Source: UBA5066 sp964636395 (lineage in GTDB: Bacteria > Acidobacteriota > Thermoanaerobaculia > UBA5066). Taken from it: DNA of 16,201 nt. Position 1 is the stretch's first letter; each line of letters opens with the position of its first letter. The DNA lies in assembly GCA_964636395.1 (NCBI GenBank), contig CAZWRQ010000100.1, positions 1 through 16,201 on the forward strand, given 5' to 3'. The translations under genes were made by a program, and so were the position numbers. Below the pieces are notes generated by a model. The model saw only the letters and a list, made by a program, of their open reading frames with translations, made no database searches and was not told the DNA's origin. Shown here piece by piece: positions 1-7,512 of this stretch.

Positions 1-2
1 TC

Positions 3-560
3 GCCGAGGACGGGAAGGGAGCGCCCGCGGCGAAGGGGCTCGCGGGACTCGCGGCGAGCCCTCTCCGGCAGATCGGGCCGGACCAGGACGCGCGCTCCGG
101 CGCCGCGCCCGCGCGGCAGGGGTCGCCCGGCGGAGGCGGAGACGAGGGAGGCGGCTGGGAGTCGGAAGGGGGCTTCGTCGACTCCGGGCCCCTCTCTTTC
201 GACACGAAGGGGTACGACTGGGGGGCGTACGCCGCGGAGATGATCCGCAAGATCAAGCGGAACTGGGAGATCCCGAAGCTCGCCCACTACGGCATGAAGG
301 GGCGGCTCGTGGTCCGCTTCTACCTGCTGCGGGACGGACGGGTGGAAGGGCTGCGCCTCCTCGTGTCGTCCGGAGTTCCCCCGTTCGACAACGCCTCCAT
401 GCAGGCGATCCGGAGCTCGAATCCGTTTCGGCCGCTTCCCGCCGACTTCCCGAATCCCCGGGAAGGCGTCACGATCACGTTCCTGTACAACATCCGCCCG
501 GAAGACGAGGGGAAGCCCGGAGCGCCGGCGGACCCGCCGCGCCCCCTCCTTCCCAGATAG
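3..560 (+). CDS. TonB C-terminal-domain protein (5' truncated by window edge)
   Basis: The reading frame is open from the left edge to the TAG at 558-560, so only the C-terminal ~185 residues are visible. The first ~70 residues are a low-complexity Gly/Ala/Pro/acidic linker including a GGGGDEGGG stretch. From about nt 213 comes a compact domain: AAEMIRKIKRNWEIP, then GRLVVRFYLLRDGRVEGLRL, then PFDNASMQAIRSSNPFRPLP, ending in ITFLYNI. This order (a helix ending in W.IP, a strand with a DG turn, a helix with A+....PF.PLP, and a last F.YN-like strand) is that of TonB/TolA-type C-terminal domains. In the family, an N-terminal membrane helix and periplasmic linker let this domain contact outer-membrane transporters and pass on ExbBD-derived energy. 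The membrane helix would lie outside the window, so I cannot tell a true TonB from a TonB-domain protein of another role. An ATG at 240 lies inside the domain and is not the start. Confidence 0.8.
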   Translation, partial: AEDGKGAPAAKGLAGLAASPLRQIGPDQDARSGAAPARQGSPGGGGDEGGGWESEGGFVDSGPLSFDTKGYDWGAYAAEMIRKIKRNWEIPKLAHYGMKGRLVVRFYLLRDGRVEGLRLLVSSGVPPFDNASMQAIRSSNPFRPLPADFPNPREGVTITFLYNIRPEDEGKPGAPADPPRPLLPR

Positions 561-572
561 CTCCCGGCGGGC

Positions 573-578
573 GACAAT
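573..578 (+). promoter_or_regulatory. Candidate -10 element upstream of the HtrA-type gene
   Basis: GACAAT matches 4 of 6 positions of TATAAT and is an A/T island in a very GC-rich gap between the tonB-like stop (560) and the protease gene. I see no -35 hexamer at the usual spacing. Transcription would start near 585, giving a leader of about 75 nt before the ATG at 661. Confidence 0.4.
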
Positions 579-660
579 CTCGCGCATGCCCCCGGCCTGA
601 ACGACGCTGCTCCGCCGGGCATGGGTCTTGCTCGACAGGGCATCGATGGAGAAAGAGACC

Positions 661-2178
661 ATGCAGACCCGGACCAAGGTCCTCTCGTTCACAGCGCTCG
701 GCCTCGCGGCGGTCGTCTTCGGGATGATCCTCGCGGGGAGCCTCGATTTCACGCGAGCCGCCTCGGCCGACGCTGCGGCTCCGACGGCCGCCCCCGCCGC
801 GGCGAGCGCGCCGGCGCGCGTCGCGGCGGTCGGACTCCCCTCCTTCGCGGACATCGCCGACCGCGCCATGCCCGCCGTCGTCTCGATCCGATCCACCGAC
901 ATCATCAGGCCGGATCAGAAACGCCGGGGCATGGAGCGTTTCTTCGGCGACACGCCATTCCACCCCTTCCTCCCGGACCGCGGTCAGGGCTCCGGCGAGC
1001 CCGAGGAAGAGCAGCAGCAATCGGGAGGGACCGGGTTCCTCGTCGAGGCGGACGGTTTCGTTCTGACGAACAACCACGTCATCGACGGGGCCGAGAAGGT
1101 CGAGGTGACGGTCGGGGAGACCGAGGTCTTCAAGGCGAAGATCGTCGGCCGCGACCCCGCCACCGACCTCGCGCTCCTGAAGATCGAAGGGGACCGCCCC
1201 TTCCCGACGCTCTCGCTCGGCGACTCCGACCGGATCCGCGTCGGCGAGTGGGTCATGGCGATCGGCGACCCGCTCCAGTTCGAGAAGACGGTGACGGTCG
1301 GCGTCGTCTCGGGGAAGGGGCGTGCCCCGCGTCTCTCGGAAGCGACCCGCTCCTTCGAGAACCTGATCCAGACCGACGCGGCGATCAACTTCGGGAATTC
1401 CGGCGGCCCCCTCGTGAACGCCGCGGGCGAGGTGATCGGCATCAACACCGCGATCTCCCGCTTCGCCCAGAACATCGGCTTCGCCGTCCCGATCAACGTC
1501 GCGCGCCGCCTCATCCCGCAGCTGAAGGAAGGCAAGGTCGTCCGCGGCTACCTCGGGGTTTCGATCGGCCCCATCGACGCCGACCTCCAGGCCGCGATGG
1601 GCCTCCCGAGCCGCGACGGCGCGCTCGTCCAGTCCGTCGAGAAGGGGATGCCGGCCGACAAGGCGGGGCTTCGCCACGAGGACGTCATCGTCCGCGTCGA
1701 CCAGACTCCGGTGCGGAACAACCGCGACCTGATCGACTACGTCTCGGGCAAGCGTCCCGGGACCAAGGTGACCCTGACCTTCCTGCGGGGAGGGAAGGAG
1801 ATGACCGCCGTCGCCACGCTCGGGACGCGCGCGGAGGAAGGCGAGACGGCCGAGCCGGTGCCGGCCGAGGACGAGCACCGCGAGAAGATCGGCATCACGG
1901 TCGAGGAGCTGACGCCGATGTCCCGCAGGAGCTACTCGATCGGCAGCGAGATCGAGGGCGTCGTCCTGACCCACGTGAAGAACGTCTCCGCGGCGGCCGA
2001 CGCCGGCCTGCGCGAGGGCGACGTCGTCCAGGAGGTGAACGGCCGGCCCGTGGGGACGGTCGCGGCCTTCCGCGCCGAGCTGAAGAAGGTCGGCGATGCC
2101 CGGTACGCGCGCTTCTACGTCCACCGCCCCGGGCCGCGCCCGGCCAACTTCGTCGTCGCGGTCCGACTGAAGGACTGA
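661..2178 (+). CDS. degP: Periplasmic HtrA/DegP-type serine protease with two PDZ domains
   Basis: An ATP-independent envelope protease/chaperone of the trypsin fold that degrades misfolded periplasmic proteins. An N-terminal hydrophobic segment (about residues 8-27) works as signal peptide or anchor and is followed by an Ala/Pro-rich linker. The catalytic triad is complete: His139 in LTNNHVIDGA, Asp169 in DPATDLALLKI, Ser247 in NFGNSGGPL. PDZ1 starts near GYLGVSIGP. PDZ2 starts near KIGITVEEL and runs to the C-terminus (VAVRLKD). The length of 505 residues is normal for two-PDZ DegP/MucD-like members. I chose ATG 661 because GGAGA (648-652) lies about 8-9 nt upstream. ATG 646 (with AGGG at 637-640) and TTG 628 are in-frame alternatives that only lengthen the cytoplasmic tail. 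The gene is monocistronic, with its own candidate -10 upstream and a strong hairpin downstream. Orthology to degP rather than degQ or mucD cannot be decided here. Confidence 0.95.
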   Translation: MQTRTKVLSFTALGLAAVVFGMILAGSLDFTRAASADAAAPTAAPAAASAPARVAAVGLPSFADIADRAMPAVVSIRSTDIIRPDQKRRGMERFFGDTPFHPFLPDRGQGSGEPEEEQQQSGGTGFLVEADGFVLTNNHVIDGAEKVEVTVGETEVFKAKIVGRDPATDLALLKIEGDRPFPTLSLGDSDRIRVGEWVMAIGDPLQFEKTVTVGVVSGKGRAPRLSEATRSFENLIQTDAAINFGNSGGPLVNAAGEVIGINTAISRFAQNIGFAVPINVARRLIPQLKEGKVVRGYLGVSIGPIDADLQAAMGLPSRDGALVQSVEKGMPADKAGLRHEDVIVRVDQTPVRNNRDLIDYVSGKRPGTKVTLTFLRGGKEMTAVATLGTRAEEGETAEPVPAEDEHREKIGITVEELTPMSRRSYSIGSEIEGVVLTHVKNVSAAADAGLREGDVVQEVNGRPVGTVAAFRAELKKVGDARYARFYVHRPGPRPANFVVAVRLKD

Positions 2179-2205
2179 CCCAGGGACCCGGCAGGAGGCC
2201 GGCCC

Positions 2206-2237
2206 GAATGCCCCGCGCCGTCCGGCGCGGGGCATTC
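2206..2237 (+). terminator. Hairpin terminator-like element after the HtrA gene
   Basis: A perfect 14-bp stem (2206-2219 with 2224-2237, arms GAATGCCCCGCGCC and GGCGCGGGGCATTC) closes a 4-nt loop, 28 nt after the stop codon. There is no T-run after it. It therefore resembles the U-less hairpins often found at transcript ends in GC-rich bacteria. It could instead be a 3'-end stabiliser. Confidence 0.6.
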
Positions 2238-2286
2238 GCGTCTCCGGCGGAGCGGCCGCCGTCGATTCGAGGCATCATCCGGGGCC

Positions 2287-2793
2287 GTGGACGCCCTGAC
2301 GAAGGTTCTCTACGACATTCGGACGGAGCCGGCGCCGGTCGGCGGGACGATCGCGAGCGGCGTCGGGGGGGTCCTCGTCGGAGTCGTCCTCCTCGCCGTC
2401 GTCTGGCGGCACAGGGAACGGGCGGCGCGCCTCTTCGCGGTCCTCTGGATCCTGGGCTGGGGCGCGCTCTCGGCCTGGACGGCGTACGGAATCGTCTCCC
2501 GACATCGGGACGCACGCGGCTGGCTCGAGAGCCGCTCCGTCGAGGTCGTGGAGGGACGGGTCGACGATCTCTCGCCGGCGACGTCCGACAGGAAGGGGAT
2601 CGAGACGTTCCGGATCGGCGACAGGCTCTTCCGGATCGAGGACGGGCAGACGAAGACGCCGGGTCTGAACCGGAGCTCGGTACGGGGCGGGCCGATACGG
2701 AGCCGGGCGACCGTCCGCCTCACGGTCCACGACGGCACGATCCTCCGCGTCGAGGAGCTGGCGCCTCCGCTGGCCCAGCCCACCGCGCCCTGA
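2287..2793 (+). CDS. Two-helix inner-membrane protein of unknown function
   Basis: A 168-residue protein starting with GTG. Two hydrophobic helices are visible, about residues 19-40 (GTIASGVGGVLVGVVLLAVV) and 47-69 (LFAVLWILGWGALSAWTAYG). After them comes a soluble beta-rich domain with the pattern VEVVEGRVDDL ... FRIGDRLFRIEDG ... GLNRSS..GGPI ... VRLTVHDGTILRVEEL. From memory this resembles a widespread uncharacterised family with a VVEG.V..F...SF.V.G..F.Y ... G.N....HGGPI ... ILR.E signature, often compared with DUF3592-type membrane proteins. I do not know its function. There is no Shine-Dalgarno sequence before the GTG. The gene stands alone between the HtrA terminator and the convergent mqnE gene, whose stop is 15 bp away. 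Confidence 0.75.
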   Translation: MDALTKVLYDIRTEPAPVGGTIASGVGGVLVGVVLLAVVWRHRERAARLFAVLWILGWGALSAWTAYGIVSRHRDARGWLESRSVEVVEGRVDDLSPATSDRKGIETFRIGDRLFRIEDGQTKTPGLNRSSVRGGPIRSRATVRLTVHDGTILRVEELAPPLAQPTAP

Positions 2794-2808
2794 CGGGCTC
2801 CGGGCGCG

Positions 2809-4098
2809 CTACGACGAGGCGAGAGCCGGGTCGAGCGGTGCGAGCGGATGCGGCCCGGCCGGCGCCGAGACCTCGGGGGAGCTCGGGATGAAGTCGTGCC
2901 GATTCGCCCGGACGACGCGACCGCTCTCATCGCGTGCGACCCGCTCGTAGTACGCGTCCCGCTCGAACGGCTCGCGGCCGGCCGAGCGGATGAGGCGCGC
3001 CATCTCGAGGCGCGAGAGGCCCGCCTCCGTCGTCGCCCCCGCGGCGTGCGTGATCGTCTCCTCCGTCACGGTCCCGACGAGGTCGTCGGCCCCGAAGTGG
3101 AGCGCGACCGGCGCGAACTTCTCGCCGATCTGGACCCAGTAGGCCTTCACGTGGTCGACGTTGTCGAGGAGGAGCCGGGCGGCCGCGATGACGCGCAAGT
3201 CGAGGGTCCCGCTCGTCGCCGGGAGGTGAGCGAACGGCGTCCCGTCGGGGTGGAACGCGAGCGGGACGAAGCCGAGGAACCCCTTCGTCTCGTCCTGCAG
3301 GTCGCGGATCCGGAGGAGATGGTCGACCCGCTCCTCGTCGGTCTCGATCGACCCGTAGAGCATCGTCACGTTCGTCTTCACGCCCTCGCGGTGGCAGAGG
3401 CGGGCGATCTCGAGCCAGCGCTCGCCGTCGATCTTGTTCGTGCAGATCACGTCGCGGACCCGCTTCGCGAAGATCTCCGCGCCGCCGCCGGGGCAGGAGT
3501 CCATCCCGGCGTCCCGGAGCTCCCGGATCGTCTCGACGAGGTCCTTCTTCCCGACGCGGGCGAACCAGTCGAGCTCGACCATCGTCCAGGCCTTGATGTG
3601 GACGCCCGGGAAGCGGGACCGGAGGGCGCGCAGGAGCCCGGGGTAATAGTCGTAGGGGAGCGAAGGATGGAGCCCGCCGACGACGTGGAGCTCGGTGATG
3701 CCGTCGTGCCAGCCCGCGGCCGCCTCGCGGACGGCCTCCTCGATCGCCATCGTGTAGCCGCCGGCGACGCCCGGCTTGCGCGCCCAGGCGCAGAGGCCGC
3801 AGTCGACCCAGCAGAGGTTCGTCGGGTTCAGGTAGCGGTTGACGTTGTAGTAGCCGAGGTTCCCGTGGCGCCGCTCTCGCTCGCGGTTCGCGAGGGCGCC
3901 GACGCCGAGGAGGTCCGTCGAGCGGAACAGGACGAGGCCGTCCTCGAACGAGAGCCTCTCGCCGGCGAGCGACTTCTCGGCCACCCGGCGGAGGGCGGGG
4001 TCCGCCACCCTCGCGAGGAGCCTCTCGGGCGACTCGGGCGGGCGCACCGACTCCATCCCCGAGGTCGCGTCCGCCGCACCGGGGTCCGAGGGACTCAC
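2809..4098 (-). CDS. mqnE: Aminofutalosine synthase MqnE (radical SAM, menaquinone biosynthesis)
   Basis: A radical S-adenosylmethionine enzyme that joins SAM to 3-[(1-carboxyvinyl)oxy]benzoate to make aminofutalosine in the futalosine route to menaquinone. The 4Fe-4S cysteines are Cys96, Cys100 and Cys103 in NLCWVDCGLCAWARKPG (CxxxCxxC). Family blocks follow in order: ITELHVVGGLHPSLPYDYY, IKAWTMVELDWFAR, CPGGGAEIFAKRVRDVIC, LYGSIETDEERVDHLLRIRDLQDET, PLAFHPDGT, LDNVDHVKAYW, ALHFGADDLVGTV.EE.ITH.AGA, and an SRLEMARLIRSAGREPFERD tail. These point to MqnE rather than the related MqnC. The start used here is the GTG at 4098-4096, which overlaps the upstream stop as GTGA and has GGAGG about 10 nt upstream. 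The ATG at 4056 (415 residues) is a good alternative, and conserved sequence begins after both. It is the last gene of the minus-strand operon. Confidence 0.93.
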   Translation of the reverse strand: MSPSDPGAADATSGMESVRPPESPERLLARVADPALRRVAEKSLAGERLSFEDGLVLFRSTDLLGVGALANRERERRHGNLGYYNVNRYLNPTNLCWVDCGLCAWARKPGVAGGYTMAIEEAVREAAAGWHDGITELHVVGGLHPSLPYDYYPGLLRALRSRFPGVHIKAWTMVELDWFARVGKKDLVETIRELRDAGMDSCPGGGAEIFAKRVRDVICTNKIDGERWLEIARLCHREGVKTNVTMLYGSIETDEERVDHLLRIRDLQDETKGFLGFVPLAFHPDGTPFAHLPATSGTLDLRVIAAARLLLDNVDHVKAYWVQIGEKFAPVALHFGADDLVGTVTEETITHAAGATTEAGLSRLEMARLIRSAGREPFERDAYYERVARDESGRVVRANRHDFIPSSPEVSAPAGPHPLAPLDPALASS

Positions 4099-4343
4099 TC
4101 CGGAACGTCCTCCACCGAGTCGGGGCGCGAGATCAGCGGCGGGAGCTGCTGCTCGGCCACCGCCTTCGGGTGGAGCTCGTCGTGCCGTCCCTCGTAGCGG
4201 TCGTAGCAGGTTCGGCAGAAGCGGTAGTCGGGGCGGAAGGCGTAGTCGACGACCGTCCCGACGGCGAGGAGCTCGTCGGCGCCCTCGCCGCACGAGTCGC
4301 AGGGGCCGGTCATCCTGAGGAGCTTCCAGACGGGTCCGGACAT
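4095..4343 (-). CDS. Small zinc-binding (CxxC...CxxC) protein of unknown function
   Basis: An 82-residue protein with two cysteine pairs, Cys15/Cys18 (GPCDSCGEG) and Cys43/Cys46 (RFCRTCYDRYEGRH), separated by 24 residues. That spacing is typical of a single treble-clef or ribbon-type zinc site. There is no signal peptide or membrane helix, so it should be cytosolic. It begins 10 nt after the MFS stop codon, and its TGA overlaps the GTG of mqnE (GTGA). It is thus translationally tied to menaquinone biosynthesis, but I know no such partner in that pathway. An internal ATG (Met11) is a less likely start. It could be a metal-binding accessory or regulatory protein. That is a guess from context only. 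Confidence 0.65.
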   Translation of the reverse strand: MSGPVWKLLRMTGPCDSCGEGADELLAVGTVVDYAFRPDYRFCRTCYDRYEGRHDELHPKAVAEQQLPPLISRPDSVEDVPE

Positions 4344-4353
4344 GGAGCGGAGT

Positions 4354-5568
4354 CTACCGGACGGGCGGGCGGGTCCGCTCCGGCACGGCGATCACCAGGA
4401 GCCCCGCCGCGAGCAGGGCGACTCCCGCCCCGGAGAGGAACGCCGTCCGGGAGCCGAACAGGGTCCAGAGGAGGCCGAACCCCGCGCTCGCCGGGAGCGC
4501 CGCGAGCCCGACGGCCCCGTGGAACCAGCCGAAGGCCCGCCCTCGGCTCTCGGGTGGGACGAGGTCGGCGACGAGCGCCCGCTCGGCCCCTTCAGAGAGC
4601 GCGGCGTGGACCGAGTAGACGGCGAGGACGACGAGCAGGGCGGTCGGACTCTTCACGAACGCGAAGAGGGCGTAGCAGGCCGCGTAGAGCGTCCAGGCGG
4701 CGAGGAGGACTCCCTTCCTCCCATGCCGGTCCGAGAGGCCCCCGCCCCACGTGCCGAGAGCGGCCCGGATCGCGTTCGAGAAGGCCCAGACGAGAGGGAG
4801 TCCGGCCGCGGAGACGCCGACCTCGCGCGCCTTCAGGAGGAGGAACGTGTCCGACGAAGCCGAGAGCGTGAAGAGTGCAACCGCCGCGACGGCGCGGCGG
4901 AAGGCGGGCGGAAGCGGTGCGTCGGGCGCTCGGACGGGCGTGGCGGCGGCCGCCGCGGGGCGCGGGGTCTCCCGGACGCCCAGGACGAGGACGAGGAGGG
5001 CGAGCGCGGCCGGGACGGCCGAGAGCGCGAGCACCGTCCGGAGAGGGAGCGCGAGGAGGCCGAGGAGCGCCGCGGCGAGGAGCGGTCCGGCGACCGCGCC
5101 GGCGTTGTCCATGGCGCGGTGGAGGCCGTAGGCGGCCCCCCTGCGGTCGGGCGGCGTCACCTCCGCGATGAGGGCGTCGCGCGGGGCCGAGCGGACCCCC
5201 TTGCCGATCCGGTCGAGGAAACGGACGAGGAGGACGTGCGGCCAGATCGCGGCGAGGGCGACGAGGGGGCGGACGGCCGAGGAGACCGCGTACCCGGCGA
5301 CGACGAGCGGCTTCCGCCGCGTCGCGCGGTCCGAGAGCCGGCCGGAGACGACCTTCACGGCCGCGGCCGTCGCCTCGGCGACCCCCTCGATCACGCCGAG
5401 CGCCGCGGCGGGTGCGCCGGGGAGGGAGGCGAGGAGGAGCGGAAGGAGCGGAAAGATCATCTCGGACGAGGCGTCGGTCAGGAACGAGACCGCGCCGAGG
5501 GCGAGGACCGTCCGCGGCAGACGGGAGCGAGAATGAGTGCCGGTGCTGCTCTCCACGACGGCGTTCAT
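4354..5568 (-). CDS. Major facilitator superfamily transporter
   Basis: A polytopic inner-membrane protein of 404 residues with about 12 hydrophobic segments. It begins LALGAVSFLTDASSEMIFP and contains loop motifs GRLSDRATRRKPLV (MFS motif A between helices 2 and 3), RFLDRIGKGVRSAPRDALIAE, and AYGLHRAMDNAGAVAGPLLA. A second-half motif, GGLSDRHGRKGVLL, shows the internal duplication of the fold. The DRIGKG.R..PRDALIA and HRAMD..GA..GPL combination marks a conserved bacterial MFS subgroup whose substrate I do not know. The start is uncertain: ATG 5568 and GTG 5556 both lie inside the 5' end of divergent recO and lack a good Shine-Dalgarno sequence. A CTG at 5520 would remove the overlap. It is the first gene of the operon leading to mqnE. 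Confidence 0.85.
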   Translation of the reverse strand: MNAVVESSTGTHSRSRLPRTVLALGAVSFLTDASSEMIFPLLPLLLASLPGAPAAALGVIEGVAEATAAAVKVVSGRLSDRATRRKPLVVAGYAVSSAVRPLVALAAIWPHVLLVRFLDRIGKGVRSAPRDALIAEVTPPDRRGAAYGLHRAMDNAGAVAGPLLAAALLGLLALPLRTVLALSAVPAALALLVLVLGVRETPRPAAAAATPVRAPDAPLPPAFRRAVAAVALFTLSASSDTFLLLKAREVGVSAAGLPLVWAFSNAIRAALGTWGGGLSDRHGRKGVLLAAWTLYAACYALFAFVKSPTALLVVLAVYSVHAALSEGAERALVADLVPPESRGRAFGWFHGAVGLAALPASAGFGLLWTLFGSRTAFLSGAGVALLAAGLLVIAVPERTRPPVR

Positions 5569-6292
5569 TCTGCGTGTCGACGCCCTCTCTGAGAAGGACG
5601 TGGCCGCGACGCTCCTGACCCGCGACGCGGGACTCCTCCGCGCCGCGTTCCGGGGGGCGCGCCGGCGCTTTCGCCACGGAGCGCTCCTCGAGCTCCTGAC
5701 GGAGGTCTCCGTCACGCTCTTCCGGAAGGAGGGGGCCGAGCTCGCCCGCGGAGACGGGCTCGAGCTCGTGAAGAGCGCGTTCGGCCTCGCCTCGAAGCCC
5801 GACACGGCGATGCTCCTGCCGTACGTCGCGGAGAGCCTCTCGACGTTCCTCCCGGAGGCGGAGGCGGCGCCGGAGGCGTACCGGCTCGCGCGGCACGTCC
5901 TCGACGCGCTCGAGGAGGGCGCCCCGCCCACGCTCGCCGCCCGTTATTTCGAGACCTGGCTCCTTCGCCTCGCCGGTCTCCTGCCGGGAGGGACGGAGTG
6001 CGCCTCCTGCGGCCGCAGCCTCGCGAGAGGAGGCGCCCGCTTCGACCCCGAGCTGCCCGGCCTCGTCGGAGACGAATGCGCCCCTCCCGGAGCGGTCCCC
6101 GTCTCCGGCGCGGCTCTGCGCCTCCTCGCCGACGTCCGCCGGTCGCGGCTCGACGACCTCGCGCGGCGAGGGGCGGGAGATCGCGAGTCGCTCCGCGCGC
6201 TCGACGCCCTCCTGCGGGAGGTTCGCCGCCGGTTCCTCGGCCACGAGCTGAAGAGCCACCGGTTCCTCGACAGCCTCTCGGGCGGCCCGTGA
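5537..6292 (+). CDS. recO: DNA repair protein RecO
   Basis: A recombination mediator that, with RecR (and RecF), loads RecA onto SSB-coated single-stranded DNA. The N-terminal OB-fold signature is clear: TTAFILRVDALSEKDVAATLLTRDAGLLRAAFRGARRRF, followed by a helical C-terminal domain ending HELKSHRFLDSLSG. The length of 251 residues is normal. The usual Zn-binding site near the middle looks incomplete: Cys155 and Cys158 (CASCG) form a pair, but the second half shows only Cys181 (GDECAPPG) instead of CxxC. E. coli RecO has no zinc at all, so this need not impair function. GTG 5537 was chosen for GGGAG at 5523-5527, 9 nt upstream. GTG 5543 is possible. Its promoter would have to lie inside the divergent MFS gene. 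The recO-glyQ-glyS gene order suggests a conserved neighbourhood. Confidence 0.92.
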   Translation: MPVLLSTTAFILRVDALSEKDVAATLLTRDAGLLRAAFRGARRRFRHGALLELLTEVSVTLFRKEGAELARGDGLELVKSAFGLASKPDTAMLLPYVAESLSTFLPEAEAAPEAYRLARHVLDALEEGAPPTLAARYFETWLLRLAGLLPGGTECASCGRSLARGGARFDPELPGLVGDECAPPGAVPVSGAALRLLADVRRSRLDDLARRGAGDRESLRALDALLREVRRRFLGHELKSHRFLDSLSGGP

Positions 6293-6311
6293 CGCGGGCG
6301 CCCGGCCCTGC

Positions 6312-6317
6312 TAACCT
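6312..6317 (+). promoter_or_regulatory. Weak candidate -10 upstream of glyQ
   Basis: TAACCT (3 of 6 to TATAAT) lies 42 nt before the glyQ ATG in the short recO-glyQ gap. It fits the position of similar hexamers before other units here. No -35 is seen, and read-through from recO is equally possible. Confidence 0.25.
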
Positions 6318-6359
6318 CCGCCGCTGCCGCAATTTCGCGCGCCTCAGACCGGAGCGAGC

Positions 6360-7274
<915 letters not shown>

Positions 7275-7275
7275 G

Positions 7276-7347
7276 ATGTCGGAACCGCCCGGGGGGACGG
7301 CTTCGCGTACCCCCCGGACCCCCCAACTCATCGCGGATACGAGGTAG
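7276..7347 (+). CDS. Upstream mini-ORF 1 (23 codons) in repeat unit 1
   Basis: ATG 7276 to TAG 7345-7347, a peptide beginning MSEPPGG. It has the best ribosome-binding site of the three: GGGGAGG at 7263-7269, 6 nt upstream, inside the end of glyQ. The tandem Gly codons GGG GGG (7291-7296) are exactly the 5' arm of the repeat hairpin, and PPG is a known EF-P-dependent stalling motif. Expression is unproven. It may simply be a by-product of the repeat. Confidence 0.4.
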   Translation: MSEPPGGTASRTPRTPQLIADTR

Positions 7348-7354
7348 ATAGCCG

Positions 7355-7426
7355 ATGTCCGAGCCGCCCGGGGGGACGGCTTCGCGTACCCCCCGGACCC
7401 CCCAACTCATCGCGGATGCGAGGTAG
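7355..7426 (+). CDS. Upstream mini-ORF 2 (23 codons) in repeat unit 2
   Basis: ATG 7355 to TAG 7424-7426. It encodes nearly the same peptide as mini-ORF 1. The two differences near its 5' end are synonymous (TCG/TCC Ser, GAA/GAG Glu) and one near the 3' end is T to A. Its ATG lies 7 nt after the TAG of mini-ORF 1, with GAGG of that stop context 10 nt upstream, so translation by re-initiation is possible. Confidence 0.35.
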   Translation: MSEPPGGTASRTPRTPQLIADAR

Positions 7427-7433
7427 ATAGCCG

Positions 7434-7505
7434 ATGTCCGAGCCGCCCGGGGGGACGGCTTCGCGTACCCCCCGGACCCCCCAACTCATCGCGGAGACGA
7501 GGTAG
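7434..7505 (+). CDS. Upstream mini-ORF 3 (23 codons) in repeat unit 3
   Basis: ATG 7434 to TAG 7503-7505. It shares the same N-terminus MSEPPGG and ends AETR rather than ADAR. Its TAG ends 7 nt before the glyS ATG (7513), so ribosomes finishing it could restart at glyS. Confidence 0.35.
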   Translation: MSEPPGGTASRTPRTPQLIAETR

Positions 7506-7512
7506 ATAGCCG

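Noticed and set aside
586..600. Four-codon ORF (ATG CCC CCG GCC TGA) just after the GACAAT hexamer
   Set aside because: It has no ribosome-binding site and is too short to tell from chance. No structure links it to the HtrA gene.
475..2235. 586-codon open frame on the minus strand opposite the HtrA gene, and other long antisense frames across the window
   Set aside because: Very GC-rich coding DNA leaves long open shadow frames. Their translations are Arg/Gly/Asp-rich and show no family motifs, while the opposite strand encodes clear conserved proteins.
3865..4293. N-terminal extension of mqnE up to 4293
   Set aside because: The extension is low-complexity Arg/Pro-rich sequence overlapping the zinc-protein gene in another frame. 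Conserved MqnE sequence begins well after 4098.
6295..6304. 10-bp palindrome CGGGCGCCCG just after the recO stop
   Set aside because: Too short and without a loop. Such GC palindromes are expected by chance at this base composition.
7275..7511. CRISPR array
   Set aside because: The repeats are directly adjacent, with no unique spacers, and there are no cas genes.
7275..7511. T-box or glycine riboswitch upstream of glyS
   Set aside because: I see no T-box sequence, specifier-loop architecture or glycine-aptamer core. The sequence is a simple tandem repeat.
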